From: Nakamurella antarctica
Lineage (GTDB): Bacteria; Actinomycetota; Actinomycetes; Mycobacteriales; Nakamurellaceae
DNA length: 64,000 nucleotides
NCBI RefSeq assembly: GCF_003860405.1
Contig: NZ_CP034170.1
Span: forward strand, 1,984,001 to 2,048,000
Direction of reading: 5' to 3'
In this document: one piece after another, positions 55,733 through 64,000 of the stretch
Position numbering within the stretch: position 1 is the stretch's first letter
Layout of the letters: each line of letters opens with the position of its first letter
Program-made: the position numbers and the translations under genes
Notes under the pieces: model-generated
Database searches by the model: none
What the model saw: the letters and a program-made list of their open reading frames with translations, nothing else
Told to the model about the DNA's origin: nothing

Positions 55733-56358
55733 GTCACCGGTCCGCCCGCACCTGAGGAGCCGCCCACCAGCAGGTAGTACAGCGAACCCAGCGTCTCTCG
55801 CGTCAGGTAGCGACCCGCGATATCGCTCGCGGTTCCCAGGCCGGACTCCACGGATGAGACCTGCACTGCCAGCCCCAGATCCTGCGCCATTGCCCGGGCG
55901 CGGAAGGCGTGCAGTGGGTCGGTCACCAGGACCACTGAATCCCAGTTGTTGTGCCCAATGACCTCTTTGGCGGCCCGCAAGCTCACCAGGGTGTCGCTAC
56001 CCTGACCCACCGCCACCAGCGCTGCCGCAGGAACACCTTGCTCCTGCAGGTATTTTTGGCCCGCTCCGGCTTCGGTGTAGGTGTCTCCGACTTGGTTACC
56101 GCCGATGGTCACAATGGCTGGCGCCACCCCCTGACGATAGAGCTCGAGCGCGTGATCAAGCCGCGATCGGAAGATCGGCGAAGGTGCGCCGTCATACTGC
56201 GCCGCTCCGAGAACGATGATGGCGTCGGCTTTCCCACGCTGATCGACACCGGCCGTCTCGCTTACCCTGATGGCCACCCCGAACACCACCACTGCGAGCA
56301 CGATCGCAGTGCCGACCAGATAACGACCGATGACGCGTCCAGCCGACACTCGAAGCAC
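55729..56358 (-). CDS. YdcF/SanA-family (DUF218) membrane-anchored protein
   Basis: A 209-residue protein: one N-terminal helix (YLVGTAIVLAVVVFGVAI) and a DUF218 domain with ADAIIVLGAAQYDGAPSPIF, RLDHALELYRQGVAPAIVTI, GGNQVGDTYTEAGAGQKYL, VVLVTDPLHAFRARAMAQDL. Family members are linked to envelope integrity and vancomycin resistance (SanA) or to nucleotide-dependent reactions, but the chemistry is unclear. GTG start at 56358. First gene of the run with dgt and dnaG. Confidence 0.88.
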   Translation of the reverse strand: MLRVSAGRVIGRYLVGTAIVLAVVVFGVAIRVSETAGVDQRGKADAIIVLGAAQYDGAPSPIFRSRLDHALELYRQGVAPAIVTIGGNQVGDTYTEAGAGQKYLQEQGVPAAALVAVGQGSDTLVSLRAAKEVIGHNNWDSVVLVTDPLHAFRARAMAQDLGLAVQVSSVESGLGTASDIAGRYLTRETLGSLYYLLVGGSSGAGGPVT

Positions 56359-56506
56359 CCCATCTTCTACTACTCGTGTTGTCGCTACCTGCAGGCCTTA
56401 GCAGGGACTTTGATCATGCCAGCAAAGATGCCGCGGCGCTGTTCACGTGGTTCAGGCGATAGCGTCACATCACACCTGTCGTCCGAGTATCGGAAGCGAG
56501 TTTCCC

Positions 56507-57877
56507 GTGAACAGCACCGCGCCAGTACCCACCAGCGCCGATGTGATCATCGAAAATGTTCTCGTCATGCAGCACGATGACGATGACTGCATCGATTTCC
56601 TTGCCGGCCACGCCATCGTGATCAAGGGCGGTGTAATCACCGCGGTGCTGCCCGTCGCGGAGGCAGCTTCTATCCGCGCCACCACTCGGATCGACGGGTG
56701 CGGCCAAGTGGCGATGCCGGGATTGATCAACTGCCACACACACTCGCCTATGACGATGTTTCGCGGTGTTGCAGAGGATGTGCCGGCTGAAGATTGGTTT
56801 AACAAATACATCTGGCCGATGGAAGTCAACCTGACGGACAGCGACGTTCGCCTAGGCGCGAACCTGGCAATGGCTGAGATGATCGCTTCGGGGACCACCA
56901 CTTTCGCGGACCACTATTTTGCGATGGACGCCGTCGCTGATGCCGTGACAGAGAGCGGCCTTCGTGCCAACTTGGGCTGGACCTACTTCAGCTCCGACGG
57001 AAAAGCCGGACTCGAAAAGTCGCTGGAGTTCGCGCTGCGACGACGTGGCACTGCGGACGGTCGGATTCAGACCTCCCTGGCTCCGCACGGCACCTACACC
57101 GTGAATGACGCCGACCTTGAAACCACCGCCGCTCTGGCTTTGGAACACGACCTTCTCGTCCACATCCATGCGGCCGAATCGCGGGCTGAATCGCGGCGAA
57201 GCGTTGCCGTCACAGGCTTCTCGCCGATCCAGGTGCTCGAGAACACCGGTGTGTTGCACGCACGAACGTTGATTGCCCACGGCACTGGAATCGTCGCCGA
57301 TGACATCCCCATACTCGCCCGGCACGCCCACAATGTCGGAGTTGCCAGCGCTCCCAAGGGGTATCTCAAGATGGCGTGGGACACCACGCCTGTGCGGCTG
57401 CTCCGGTCCGGCGGTATCGCAGTCGGATTGGCGACCGATGGCGCGGCGTCCAACAACACGCTCGACGTGTGGGAGTCGATGATGTTCACCGCGCTCATCC
57501 AGAAATCTGTAGAGACCGACCCGACATACATGCCAGCACAGATGGCGCTGTGGCATGCCACCACCGGGAGCGCTCGGGCATTAGGGATGCAAGACCACAT
57601 AGGAAAGCTCGCAACAGGTTTCAAAGCCGACATCATTCTGATCGACCTCTCGGGCCCGCACACCCAGCCCATCCACAATGTCGCATCAACACTCGTGTAC
57701 AGCGCCCGTTCGGCCGACATCACCACCACGATCGTCGATGGAAATATTCTGATGGCTGATCGCATCCTGCGCACGGTTGATATCGCGCCGACAATGGCCG
57801 CGTTAGTGCCCCGACTGTCCGCGCTGACAGATCTGAGCCACGGTAAGACCCTTCAGACCTATGGCGACCAGGCATGA
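56507..57877 (+). CDS. Metal-dependent amidohydrolase, TRZ/ATZ/MtaD-like deaminase
   Basis: A 456-residue amidohydrolase. A composite N-terminal beta domain (VIIENVLVMQHDDDD) leads to the barrel. Metal ligands are His77 and His79 (NCHTHSPMTMFRG), the later His in VHIHAAES, the His in IAHGTG, and Asp in GLATDGAASNN. The chemistry is typically deamination of purine or s-triazine rings, with S-adenosylhomocysteine/methylthioadenosine deaminase as a common role. I chose GTG 56507 because residues before it (from 56447) show no homology. It is divergent from the ydcF group. Confidence 0.88.
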   Translation: MNSTAPVPTSADVIIENVLVMQHDDDDCIDFLAGHAIVIKGGVITAVLPVAEAASIRATTRIDGCGQVAMPGLINCHTHSPMTMFRGVAEDVPAEDWFNKYIWPMEVNLTDSDVRLGANLAMAEMIASGTTTFADHYFAMDAVADAVTESGLRANLGWTYFSSDGKAGLEKSLEFALRRRGTADGRIQTSLAPHGTYTVNDADLETTAALALEHDLLVHIHAAESRAESRRSVAVTGFSPIQVLENTGVLHARTLIAHGTGIVADDIPILARHAHNVGVASAPKGYLKMAWDTTPVRLLRSGGIAVGLATDGAASNNTLDVWESMMFTALIQKSVETDPTYMPAQMALWHATTGSARALGMQDHIGKLATGFKADIILIDLSGPHTQPIHNVASTLVYSARSADITTTIVDGNILMADRILRTVDIAPTMAALVPRLSALTDLSHGKTLQTYGDQA

Positions 57878-57893
57878 ACACCCCGGGCGGGAG

Positions 57894-57935
57894 TACACCA
57901 TGCGCAGTTACGCCATGCGCAGTTACACCATGCGC
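57894..57935. repeat. 15-bp tandem repeat between the amidohydrolase and M1 peptidase genes
   Basis: Two full copies and one 12-bp partial copy of TACACCATGCGCAGT, the second with one change, lie in the 183-bp gap. The repeat contains an ATG in each copy. It is 125 bp before the predicted GTG start of the peptidase gene, and it may affect expression, though no direct evidence is visible. Confidence 0.85.
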
Positions 57936-58060
57936 GTCCACTGCTTGGAAGCGCCGCATCACCACTCCTCATTGCTAGCGTGATCTCTATGCCCTCATCA
58001 CACCTTCGCCGGCCCCTGAGCGAGGGAGCTCTTCAAGCGCCGCGCGGTAGGAGCGGAACA

Positions 58061-59653
58061 GTGAAAGCTCTGGTCCTCGCCTGCACGTTAGTCCTCACCA
58101 GCGTCACCGCGTGTACGACAGCAACTAGCGGATACGGCGTCGCCGAGCAGCCAGGCACGGCGTCCAATTTCTCCGTCAACCCGCCCTCTCCACCCGTCGC
58201 AGGGGCGCCATCCACCTCGGCGCCTGAATCCGGCGCTCCCGCGGACTCAGCTCCCGCGGTGACAGCACCTTCCGGCGTTGCCACCAACAATGCTCCGCCC
58301 GACGGCGCAGTCGGGAGTCTTTCCGGAGGCGATCCGTACTACCCAAATTCCGGCAATGGCGGTTATGACGTGGCTTCCTACGACGTAGCGGTCGTCTACA
58401 CGCCGGAAACCGGGGAATTGCTCGGCACGGTGGGCATTACCGCCACAGTCAACCAGGGGGTAAGGCTGGGCCGGATGGGTTTTGACCTGCAAAATACGAT
58501 GACCGTTTCGCAGGTCGCTATCAACGGCAAGAACGCCAGTTTCAGTCAGGCCAACTCCAAGCTGATCATTACTCCCGCTTCCGGGCTGGATGAGGGAGCC
58601 AGTTTCGTAGCAGTTATCACTTACTCGGGCGTTCCTGGCCCGATCGGCGGCGGCACAGCGGGCCTGGGTGACGGCGGCTGGTACACCCTCGCATCCGGTG
58701 GAGCGGTCGCCATCGGCGAACCCTATTCCGCATCCGCGTGGTTTCCGGCAAACGAAATCCCCTACGACGAAGCGACATTCCGGGTCACCGCCACCGTTCC
58801 CGAAAAATGGAAAGTGATCTCCAATGGGTTGCCCACCCAGGACTCCTTACCACCGACTCCAGCAGGATCCGCCGTTTTCCAGTGGACCGAGACTGCAGCA
58901 ATGTCAACGTATCTCACAACTTTGTACATCGACACCTTCACCACCACGCAGGGTGTCACGGCCAGCGGTATCCCCATCATCAACGCCTACGCCACCAGCG
59001 CCACCTCCTCGCAAGCTTTAGGGGATAAGACTGCCAGCTACGTGAGCTTTTTGGAGTCGATCTACGGCCCCTACCCCTTCGACTCCGTCGGCGGAATCTT
59101 CATCGGCGAAAACATTGGCTTCGCGCTGGAGACCCAAACCCGGCCGGTCTACCCGCAATGGGTGGACGAGGCAACCGTCGTCCATGAGCTGGCCCACCAA
59201 TGGTTCGGTGACGCCGTTACCCTTACAAATTGGTCAGATGTCTGTCTCAACGAATGTTTTGCCAGCTACTCCCAATGGCAGTGGCAGGAGGCCCAAGGCT
59301 ACGAGAATCTGGACAAGCTCTACCTGCAGCAGGTAGCTACCGCGAAGTCACAGCCGTCGTTCTGGGAGCTCCCGTTGGTGGACATGGGCAGCGGCAACGA
59401 ATTCGGCGATGTCTACACCCGAGGACCGCTCGCTTTGCATGCCCTTCGGGCTGAAATGGGTGCTGAAGCTTTCTCCACCTTGTTGAAAGACTGGGTCAAG
59501 GCATATTCAGGCAAGACTGCCTCTTGGACAGATTTCGAAGCCATGGCCAACAAGCTTGCTGGTCGCGACCTAAGCGCATTCCTCAAGGCGTGGTTTCGGG
59601 ATACAGGCGTTCCTGCAGACCAATACCTCTATCCGGGAAACTTGAAGCCTTAA
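58061..59653 (+). CDS. M1-family zinc metallopeptidase lipoprotein
   Basis: A 530-residue secreted aminopeptidase-like enzyme. The signal VKALVLACTLVLTSVTAC has its lipidated Cys at residue 18, and a Pro/Ala-rich linker (about 30-85) follows. An N-terminal beta domain precedes the catalytic domain with HELAHQWFG (His375, Glu376, His379) and NECFASY (Glu398), giving HExxH-18-E. The usual GxMEN exopeptidase motif is changed to GFALETQTR. I chose GTG 58061, with AGGAG 8 bp upstream and directly before the signal peptide; the GTG at 57980 adds an unsupported leader. It would trim peptides outside the membrane. Confidence 0.9.
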   Translation: MKALVLACTLVLTSVTACTTATSGYGVAEQPGTASNFSVNPPSPPVAGAPSTSAPESGAPADSAPAVTAPSGVATNNAPPDGAVGSLSGGDPYYPNSGNGGYDVASYDVAVVYTPETGELLGTVGITATVNQGVRLGRMGFDLQNTMTVSQVAINGKNASFSQANSKLIITPASGLDEGASFVAVITYSGVPGPIGGGTAGLGDGGWYTLASGGAVAIGEPYSASAWFPANEIPYDEATFRVTATVPEKWKVISNGLPTQDSLPPTPAGSAVFQWTETAAMSTYLTTLYIDTFTTTQGVTASGIPIINAYATSATSSQALGDKTASYVSFLESIYGPYPFDSVGGIFIGENIGFALETQTRPVYPQWVDEATVVHELAHQWFGDAVTLTNWSDVCLNECFASYSQWQWQEAQGYENLDKLYLQQVATAKSQPSFWELPLVDMGSGNEFGDVYTRGPLALHALRAEMGAEAFSTLLKDWVKAYSGKTASWTDFEAMANKLAGRDLSAFLKAWFRDTGVPADQYLYPGNLKP

Positions 59654-59665
59654 CGCTGGCGAAGT

Positions 59666-59704
59666 CCCGTCGAAACATCCTGCTAGAAGGGATGTTTCGA
59701 CGGG
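59666..59704. terminator. Hairpin between convergent M1 peptidase and glyS genes
   Basis: A perfect 15-bp stem (CCCGTCGAAACATCC and its complement) with a 9-nt loop lies 12 bp after the peptidase stop and 32 bp from the glyS stop. No T run is seen; the location suits a two-way terminator. Confidence 0.75.
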
Positions 59705-59736
59705 GTCAACTCAGACGTGCGGCTTTGCACCCTCCT

Positions 59737-61119
59737 TTAGCAGCCGATAAGCCGGGCAGCGAGATATGCCGGAACCTGGTCCAGCGATACTCGTTCCTGC
59801 TTCATCGAATCGCGTTCCCGAATGGTGACGGCGTGGTCGTCCAGCGTTTCAAAATCAATCGTGATGCAGAACGGGGTGCCAATTTCGTCCTGTCGTCGGT
59901 ACCGTTTGCCGATCTGGCCTGCGTCGTCGAAATCGACATTCCAGCTCTTGCGCAATTCTTTCGCCAAATCCCGCGCTTTTGGCGACAGTTCTGCATTACG
60001 TGAGAGCGGCAATACCGCAGCTTTGACGGGCGCGAGACGAGGATCGAGACGCAGCACCGTGCGCTTATCCACGCCGCCTTTAGTGTTCGGCGCCTCATCC
60101 TCGGTGTAAGACTCTACGAGGAAGGCCATCAACGACCGGGTTAACCCGGCTGCAGGCTCGATCACGTACGGAAACCAATGCTCGCCGGATTCCTGGTCAA
60201 AGTACGACAGGTCTTTACCCGAATGCTCCGAGTGGGTTTTCAGATCGAAGTCGGTGCGGTTAGCGATCCCTTCGAGCTCGCCCCATTCGCTGCCCTGAAA
60301 GCCGAACCGGTATTCGATATCGACCGTGCGCTTCGAATAATGCGACAGCTTCTCGGTCGGGTGTTCAAAATGGCGCAGGTTGTCTGGCGAAATTCCGAGG
60401 TCGGTGTACCAAGCGGTCCGCTGCTCAATCCAATACTCATGCCACTGCTCGTCAGTGCCTGGTTTGACGAAAAACTCCATCTCCATTTGCTCGAATTCAC
60501 GGGTGCGGAAGATGAAGTTTCCGGGAGTGATTTCGTTGCGGAAAGATTTACCGATCTGGCCGATGCCAAAGGGCGGCTTGCTGCGCGTGGTGGTGCTGAC
60601 GTTGGCGAAGTTAACAAAAATGCCCTGCGCCGTTTCGGGGCGCAGGTAGTGCATGCCAGATTCTTCCTCGACTGGGCCCAAGTAGGTCTTCAACATCATG
60701 TTGAAATCGCGAGGTTCTGTCCATGCGCCTTTGGTGCCGCAGTTCGGGCAGCTGAGGTCGAGCAGGCCGTTGGCAGGAGCCCGACCCTTCTTTTCCACGA
60801 AGGCTTCCTCGAGATGGTCGGCCCGAAAACGCTTATGGCAGCTAGTGCATTCCGTGAGCGGATCGGTGAACACGCCGACGTGACCGGAGGCCACCCACAC
60901 CTGCCGCGGCAAAATGACCGACGAATCCAAGCCGACGATGTCGTCGCGGCTTGTCACCATGTTGCGCCACCACTGCTTCTTAATGTTTTCTTTCAGCTCA
61001 ACACCGAGCGGTCCGTAGTCCCACGCAGACCGGGTCCCACCGTAGATTTCGCCTGACGGAAAAACGAACCCCCGGCGTTTGGCCAAGCTGACAACGGATT
61101 CAATAGCGGACGCAGACAA
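59737..61119 (-). CDS. glyS: Glycyl-tRNA synthetase (single-chain dimeric form)
   Basis: A 460-residue class II synthetase that charges tRNA-Gly. Motif 1 region [25 protein letters not shown], the zinc-like CTSCHKRF and CPNCGTKG pairs, motif 2 with [22 protein letters not shown], and motif 3 with [16 protein letters not shown] are present. The C-terminal anticodon domain (about 345-460) contains [19 protein letters not shown]. It is the alpha-2 (archaeal/eukaryotic-like) type usual in actinobacteria rather than the two-subunit form. Transcribed alone. Confidence 0.96.
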   Translation of the reverse strand: MSASAIESVVSLAKRRGFVFPSGEIYGGTRSAWDYGPLGVELKENIKKQWWRNMVTSRDDIVGLDSSVILPRQVWVASGHVGVFTDPLTECTSCHKRFRADHLEEAFVEKKGRAPANGLLDLSCPNCGTKGAWTEPRDFNMMLKTYLGPVEEESGMHYLRPETAQGIFVNFANVSTTTRSKPPFGIGQIGKSFRNEITPGNFIFRTREFEQMEMEFFVKPGTDEQWHEYWIEQRTAWYTDLGISPDNLRHFEHPTEKLSHYSKRTVDIEYRFGFQGSEWGELEGIANRTDFDLKTHSEHSGKDLSYFDQESGEHWFPYVIEPAAGLTRSLMAFLVESYTEDEAPNTKGGVDKRTVLRLDPRLAPVKAAVLPLSRNAELSPKARDLAKELRKSWNVDFDDAGQIGKRYRRQDEIGTPFCITIDFETLDDHAVTIRERDSMKQERVSLDQVPAYLAARLIGC

Positions 61120-61261
61120 CGTCGGACTCTCCTTGAGCGATGTGGGCCAGCGTAAAACTCATGCGGGCTCGGGAGTTTCGACGGTGGATTCCGCCGAAAT
61201 CACCCTCTGAGCCTAATGTCGCCCGCAAATCGATGCGCCGCCATGAATCGCAGCTGGCCCT

Positions 61262-61624
61262 TCAGGGTGCTTGCGCGGCGGCACGGGGTTGCACCGCGTT
61301 CGGGTCCACGATCACCTCGGGTTCGCTCAACACTCCATCCCTGGACTGCATCAACACCTCTAAAACGGCCGACTCTGACTGCTGTGCCTCAGAGAGAAAC
61401 GGAATGACGACGGTCCGAACGTCGAAGGGGCTCAGTGATCGGCGGTAGCCGGTGAACGAGTCGAATTCAGCGGTGAGCGCGAAGGATCGGGGATCCTCAG
61501 TCGACCTGGAGAGACGGACTTCGATACACATCTCCTGCGCCGCCAGCAACGCAACTGCCCGGCGGGCTCGATGAACGAATTCGTCGTCAACGTCAGTGAA
61601 GCGGCAGATCAACTCAACTGTCAT
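61262..61624 (-). CDS. Small ABM-fold (antibiotic biosynthesis monooxygenase-like) protein
   Basis: A 120-residue protein with a ferredoxin-like ABM pattern: LICRFTDVDDEFVHRARRAV, LLAAQEMCIEVRLSRSTEDP, FALTAEFDSFTGYRRSLSPF and VVIPFLSEAQ. Similar proteins near glyS are often annotated as antibiotic biosynthesis monooxygenase, although no such reaction has been shown for them. It lies 142 bp upstream of glyS on the same strand, with a possible shared transcript. The C-terminal 20 residues are Pro/Ala-rich. Confidence 0.75.
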   Translation of the reverse strand: MTVELICRFTDVDDEFVHRARRAVALLAAQEMCIEVRLSRSTEDPRSFALTAEFDSFTGYRRSLSPFDVRTVVIPFLSEAQQSESAVLEVLMQSRDGVLSEPEVIVDPNAVQPRAAAQAP

Positions 61625-61713
61625 GATGCGCTCCGTTCGAGGTCAACCTCTGGTGGCCAAGGGTTGGATTCTTGAGGGGCACGTGCGCGCGCCGCTCGTG
61701 TAAAGATAAGCCG

Positions 61714-62001
61714 ATGACGATGGGAAGGAACTTGCGGCCCGGCCGCGGCAGGGGGCGCCGAGCAACTCCATCGATCTCCCCGGCACAGATACTCACGGCT
61801 GTAACGGTTTTGGCTGTGTTTATCGCAGCCGTCGCGATTGGCGGCGTGCTCGGATCAGTAGTCGTGATGGCTCTCGCTGCGGCCGCAGGCGCTCTGCTGG
61901 TCCTCCGGTGGAACCAGATCCCCGCCCCGCTGCGCCTGATGCGACTTAGTGCGGTGGTCGCAGCGGTGCTGGTGGCCTGTTCCTTGTTTTCCAGGGCGTA
62001 G
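61714..62001 (+). CDS. Small membrane protein
   Basis: A 95-residue protein: a basic, Gly/Arg-rich start (MTMGRNLRPGRGRGRRATPS) followed by three hydrophobic segments, including ILTAVTVLAVFIAAVAIGGV, VVVMALAAAAGALLVLRW and LSAVVAAVLVACSLF. The second ATG at 61720 is an alternative start. It is divergent from the ABM gene and its stop is 3 bp before the convergent sbcC end. Similar small membrane proteins of unknown function occur here in other actinobacteria. Confidence 0.7.
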   Translation: MTMGRNLRPGRGRGRRATPSISPAQILTAVTVLAVFIAAVAIGGVLGSVVVMALAAAAGALLVLRWNQIPAPLRLMRLSAVVAAVLVACSLFSRA

Positions 62002-62004
62002 CTC

Positions 62005-64000
62005 CTACATCGCCAGAGTCATTTCTAGCGTGGATCCCGACGGGGTGTTACGGACGTAAAGCCGACTAGGAATCCGTTGCCGGAGTTCTTCGACGTGAGA
62101 AATTACCCCCACGATCCGGCCTTCTCCACGGAGGGAGTCCAGGGTCTCCATCACCAAGTCCAGAGCGTCGGCATCGAGAGTGCCGAAACCTTCGTCTATA
62201 AACATCGTGCTGAGAAGACCCGACCCGGACCTAGCCGCCACCACGTCGGCAAGACCGAGCGCGAGAGCCAAGGATGCTAAGAAGGACTCGCCGCCCGACA
62301 AGGTCTTCGCCGGACGAGACACGCCCGAATACTCGTCAAAGATATCGAGGCCGAGACCCCCACTGCGCCCACGAGATTCCTTCGTTGTGGAGTGCAGGAA
62401 CGAATATCGCCCGCTTGTCATGACCTGAAGGCGCGAGTTTGCCGCTACCGCAACCTCTTTCAGCCAGGAGGCGAGAACGTAGGTGCGTAGCGACATGCTG
62501 CGCCTGTTGGACCCCTTTCCCAGCACCACATCCGTCATCCCAGCCAGTTCGGCATCGGCAGCAGATGCAGGTTTCAGTTCTTCCCAGTGGACAAACATCA
62601 ATCGCGCCAGGCTATTGACCTGATCACACCGGGACTGGGCTGATTGAGCATCCGCATACGCCTCTGTTTCCTGTTGCTCGAGAGCAGCAGCAGTAGCTGC
62701 TGCGTGCGAGCTGCGCTCTCGCAGGTCTGCCAAATGGGTGCGCGCGTCGCTATGCCACTGCGCTGAATCAGCTGGCAGCGCCCAATCGATATAGGTCTCG
62801 GCGGCGGGAGCGGCACTGTTCCCTCCCGCTGAGCTGGCTGGTTCGGCCGAGCCGTGCGCGCCCGCGGATCGCAGGGTTGAAAGCGCCTCGCAGAAGGGAG
62901 TGAGGTCAGGCTGTTGCAATTGAGCGCGCACCGCAGTCTCGTCATCCTCGGCCGCCCGTAGTTGCGTCTGCAACGCCGATTCGTCGGTTCCGCCTGCGGC
63001 ACGGACCTGTTCGATGTCGGTAAAGGCGGCGTTCTCCATTGCAGCGGCTAGTTCGCTTTCTCGCTCGCGAGCCAACCTCGTCGCCTGGGTTACCGCAGTG
63101 GCCGCAGCGCAGAACTGGTCCATAGAGTCCGCCAGGAGCAGAAGGTAGGCCCGGTGACTGGCCACATCGGCGTGCCCAGCCCGCCCGATCTCTAAGCGCT
63201 CCTCGCGGGCAGCCACACTTGCGGCGAGTTGCTCCCCGCGCTGCTGTTCGGAGATGATCCGAACATTCAGCTCCTGCTGCATGTCTGTCAGTTCTGCCCC
63301 GCGGGAGCGGGCGGCTTCCAGCGCCAGAAGTACGTCTGGCAGGGTTCTTCCCGCTGAAGATGCGGCTTCGAAAGCACTCTTGGCTTCATCGCGTTGCTGC
63401 GAGATCTCGTCCTTCGTGCGCTCACCCAGCCGCGCTGTGAGGGCAGCGAGATCTCGCTCGGTAGCCACCCTTACAGCGGTAAGTCGTTTTGCCTCAGCGA
63501 GCGCGCGGTTCTCAGTCTGCTCAGCCAGCTGAACCTGCTCCGCTCCCACCGGACTTTCGTCACCGATCGCCGCATCGGGATGATCCGCCGATCCGCATAC
63601 GGTGCAGGGCTGTCCATCCACCAGATCCGCGGCCAGTTCTGCAGCCATCCCGGCAAACCTGCGCTGTGTGAGTTCGAGCCGCTCATTGGTAGCAATCTGT
63701 GCGACGTCGATTGCCCGTTGCGCCTGGTCAATAGCGATTGTGGCGGTCTTGCTGATCGCGCTGAGGCGTCCGTGATCCACCACCGCTTCCTTTGCAGTGG
63801 CGAACTTCTCGGTACAGAGGGCGAGCGAAGCCGCAGTAACCCGCAGGGAAGTGGCCCGCTCGTCAAGCTCGGCGATGGCGGTAGGGAATTGTGCAATCTC
63901 TTCTTCGAGGCGTGACCGCTCTCGCTCCGCCGCCTCCGCGCGCGCTGTCACACCAGCGAGCGTGGCTCGTTCATCCTTCTGCAGCAAGGCCTGCTGAACA
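62005..64000 (-). CDS. sbcC: SbcC-like nuclease subunit / SMC-type ATPase, 5' part outside the window
   Basis: The C-terminal 664 residues; the frame is open through the window edge, so the start lies beyond. Heptad-rich coiled-coil arms surround the zinc hook CTVCGSADHPDA, and the ATPase tail has RSMSLRTYVLASWLKEVA, the signature LSGGESFLASLALALGLADV, and Walker B LLSTMFIDEGFGTLDADALD, followed by GVISHVEELRQRIPSR. With SbcD this forms a Mre11/Rad50-type nuclease that opens hairpins and trims DNA ends. An internal TTG at 63987 is not the start. sbcD is expected upstream, outside. Confidence 0.93.
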   Translation of the reverse strand, partial: VQQALLQKDERATLAGVTARAEAAERERSRLEEEIAQFPTAIAELDERATSLRVTAASLALCTEKFATAKEAVVDHGRLSAISKTATIAIDQAQRAIDVAQIATNERLELTQRRFAGMAAELAADLVDGQPCTVCGSADHPDAAIGDESPVGAEQVQLAEQTENRALAEAKRLTAVRVATERDLAALTARLGERTKDEISQQRDEAKSAFEAASSAGRTLPDVLLALEAARSRGAELTDMQQELNVRIISEQQRGEQLAASVAAREERLEIGRAGHADVASHRAYLLLLADSMDQFCAAATAVTQATRLARERESELAAAMENAAFTDIEQVRAAGGTDESALQTQLRAAEDDETAVRAQLQQPDLTPFCEALSTLRSAGAHGSAEPASSAGGNSAAPAAETYIDWALPADSAQWHSDARTHLADLRERSSHAAATAAALEQQETEAYADAQSAQSRCDQVNSLARLMFVHWEELKPASAADAELAGMTDVVLGKGSNRRSMSLRTYVLASWLKEVAVAANSRLQVMTSGRYSFLHSTTKESRGRSGGLGLDIFDEYSGVSRPAKTLSGGESFLASLALALGLADVVAARSGSGLLSTMFIDEGFGTLDADALDLVMETLDSLRGEGRIVGVISHVEELRQRIPSRLYVRNTPSGSTLEMTLAM

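Overview
The window is chromosomal DNA from a high-GC Gram-positive bacterium of the Actinomycetota; I do not assign a genus. The evidence is high GC with frequent GTG/TTG starts, the glyS / dgt / dnaG / tRNA-Asn neighbourhood, a HelR-type RNA polymerase motor ATPase, the single-chain 460-residue glycyl-tRNA synthetase, a glutamine-dependent NAD synthetase and a sortase substrate with an LAxTG motif. There are no phage, transposon, integron or CRISPR features. The two ends cut a peptide-permease gene (left) and an sbcC-like gene (right).

Layout. 1-8.2 kb: a leftward run (GNAT acyltransferase, SIS protein, N-acylamino acid racemase of the enolase superfamily, a glutamine amidotransferase/M19 dipeptidase fusion, peptide-binding lipoprotein, DppB-like permease) with a divergent M20 deacylase/peptidase. 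Together these look like uptake and catabolism of D-residue peptides, with conversion of D- to L-amino acids through N-acyl intermediates. 8.3-24.2 kb: helR-like ATPase, glgX, a repeat-bearing LASTG surface protein, an EamA transporter, a short-chain dehydrogenase, nadE, an MFS transporter, an amylosucrase and a zinc alcohol dehydrogenase. 24.3-29.3 kb: 2,2-dialkylglycine decarboxylase, a GNAT, an EamA exporter with a divergent CGNR regulator, and a YitT-type membrane protein with a divergent Lrp/AsnC regulator.

29.3-39.2 kb: a complete leftward kdp K+ uptake operon (a 27-residue membrane ORF, kdpF, A, B, C, D, E) preceded by a pair of 17-bp direct repeats, and flanked on both sides by pentapeptide-repeat genes, one soluble and Qnr/MfpA-like, one exported with membrane segments. 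39.4-46.7 kb: a PAP2-type membrane enzyme, a YeiH-type carrier, and a two-component system divergent from an extracytoplasmic flavin electron-transfer set (ferric-reductase-like oxidoreductase, FMN-binding protein, apbE). 46.7-49.8 kb: a sugar ABC importer (two permeases, one binding protein) without its own ATPase gene.

50.2-64 kb: lipoprotein MsrA, tRNA-Asn(GTT), a small YtxH-like protein, ydcF-dgt-dnaG-DUF, an amidohydrolase, an M1 metallopeptidase lipoprotein, glyS, an ABM-fold protein, a small membrane protein and the sbcC 3' part.

Two genes, apbE and the sugar-binding protein, are each broken by a frameshift that one extra G in a short G run would repair. This points either to homopolymer errors in the sequence or to real indels. 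Short tandem repeats with a 15-bp (or 45-bp) period recur at four places: in the GNAT, the LASTG protein, the ferric reductase N-terminus, and an intergenic gap.
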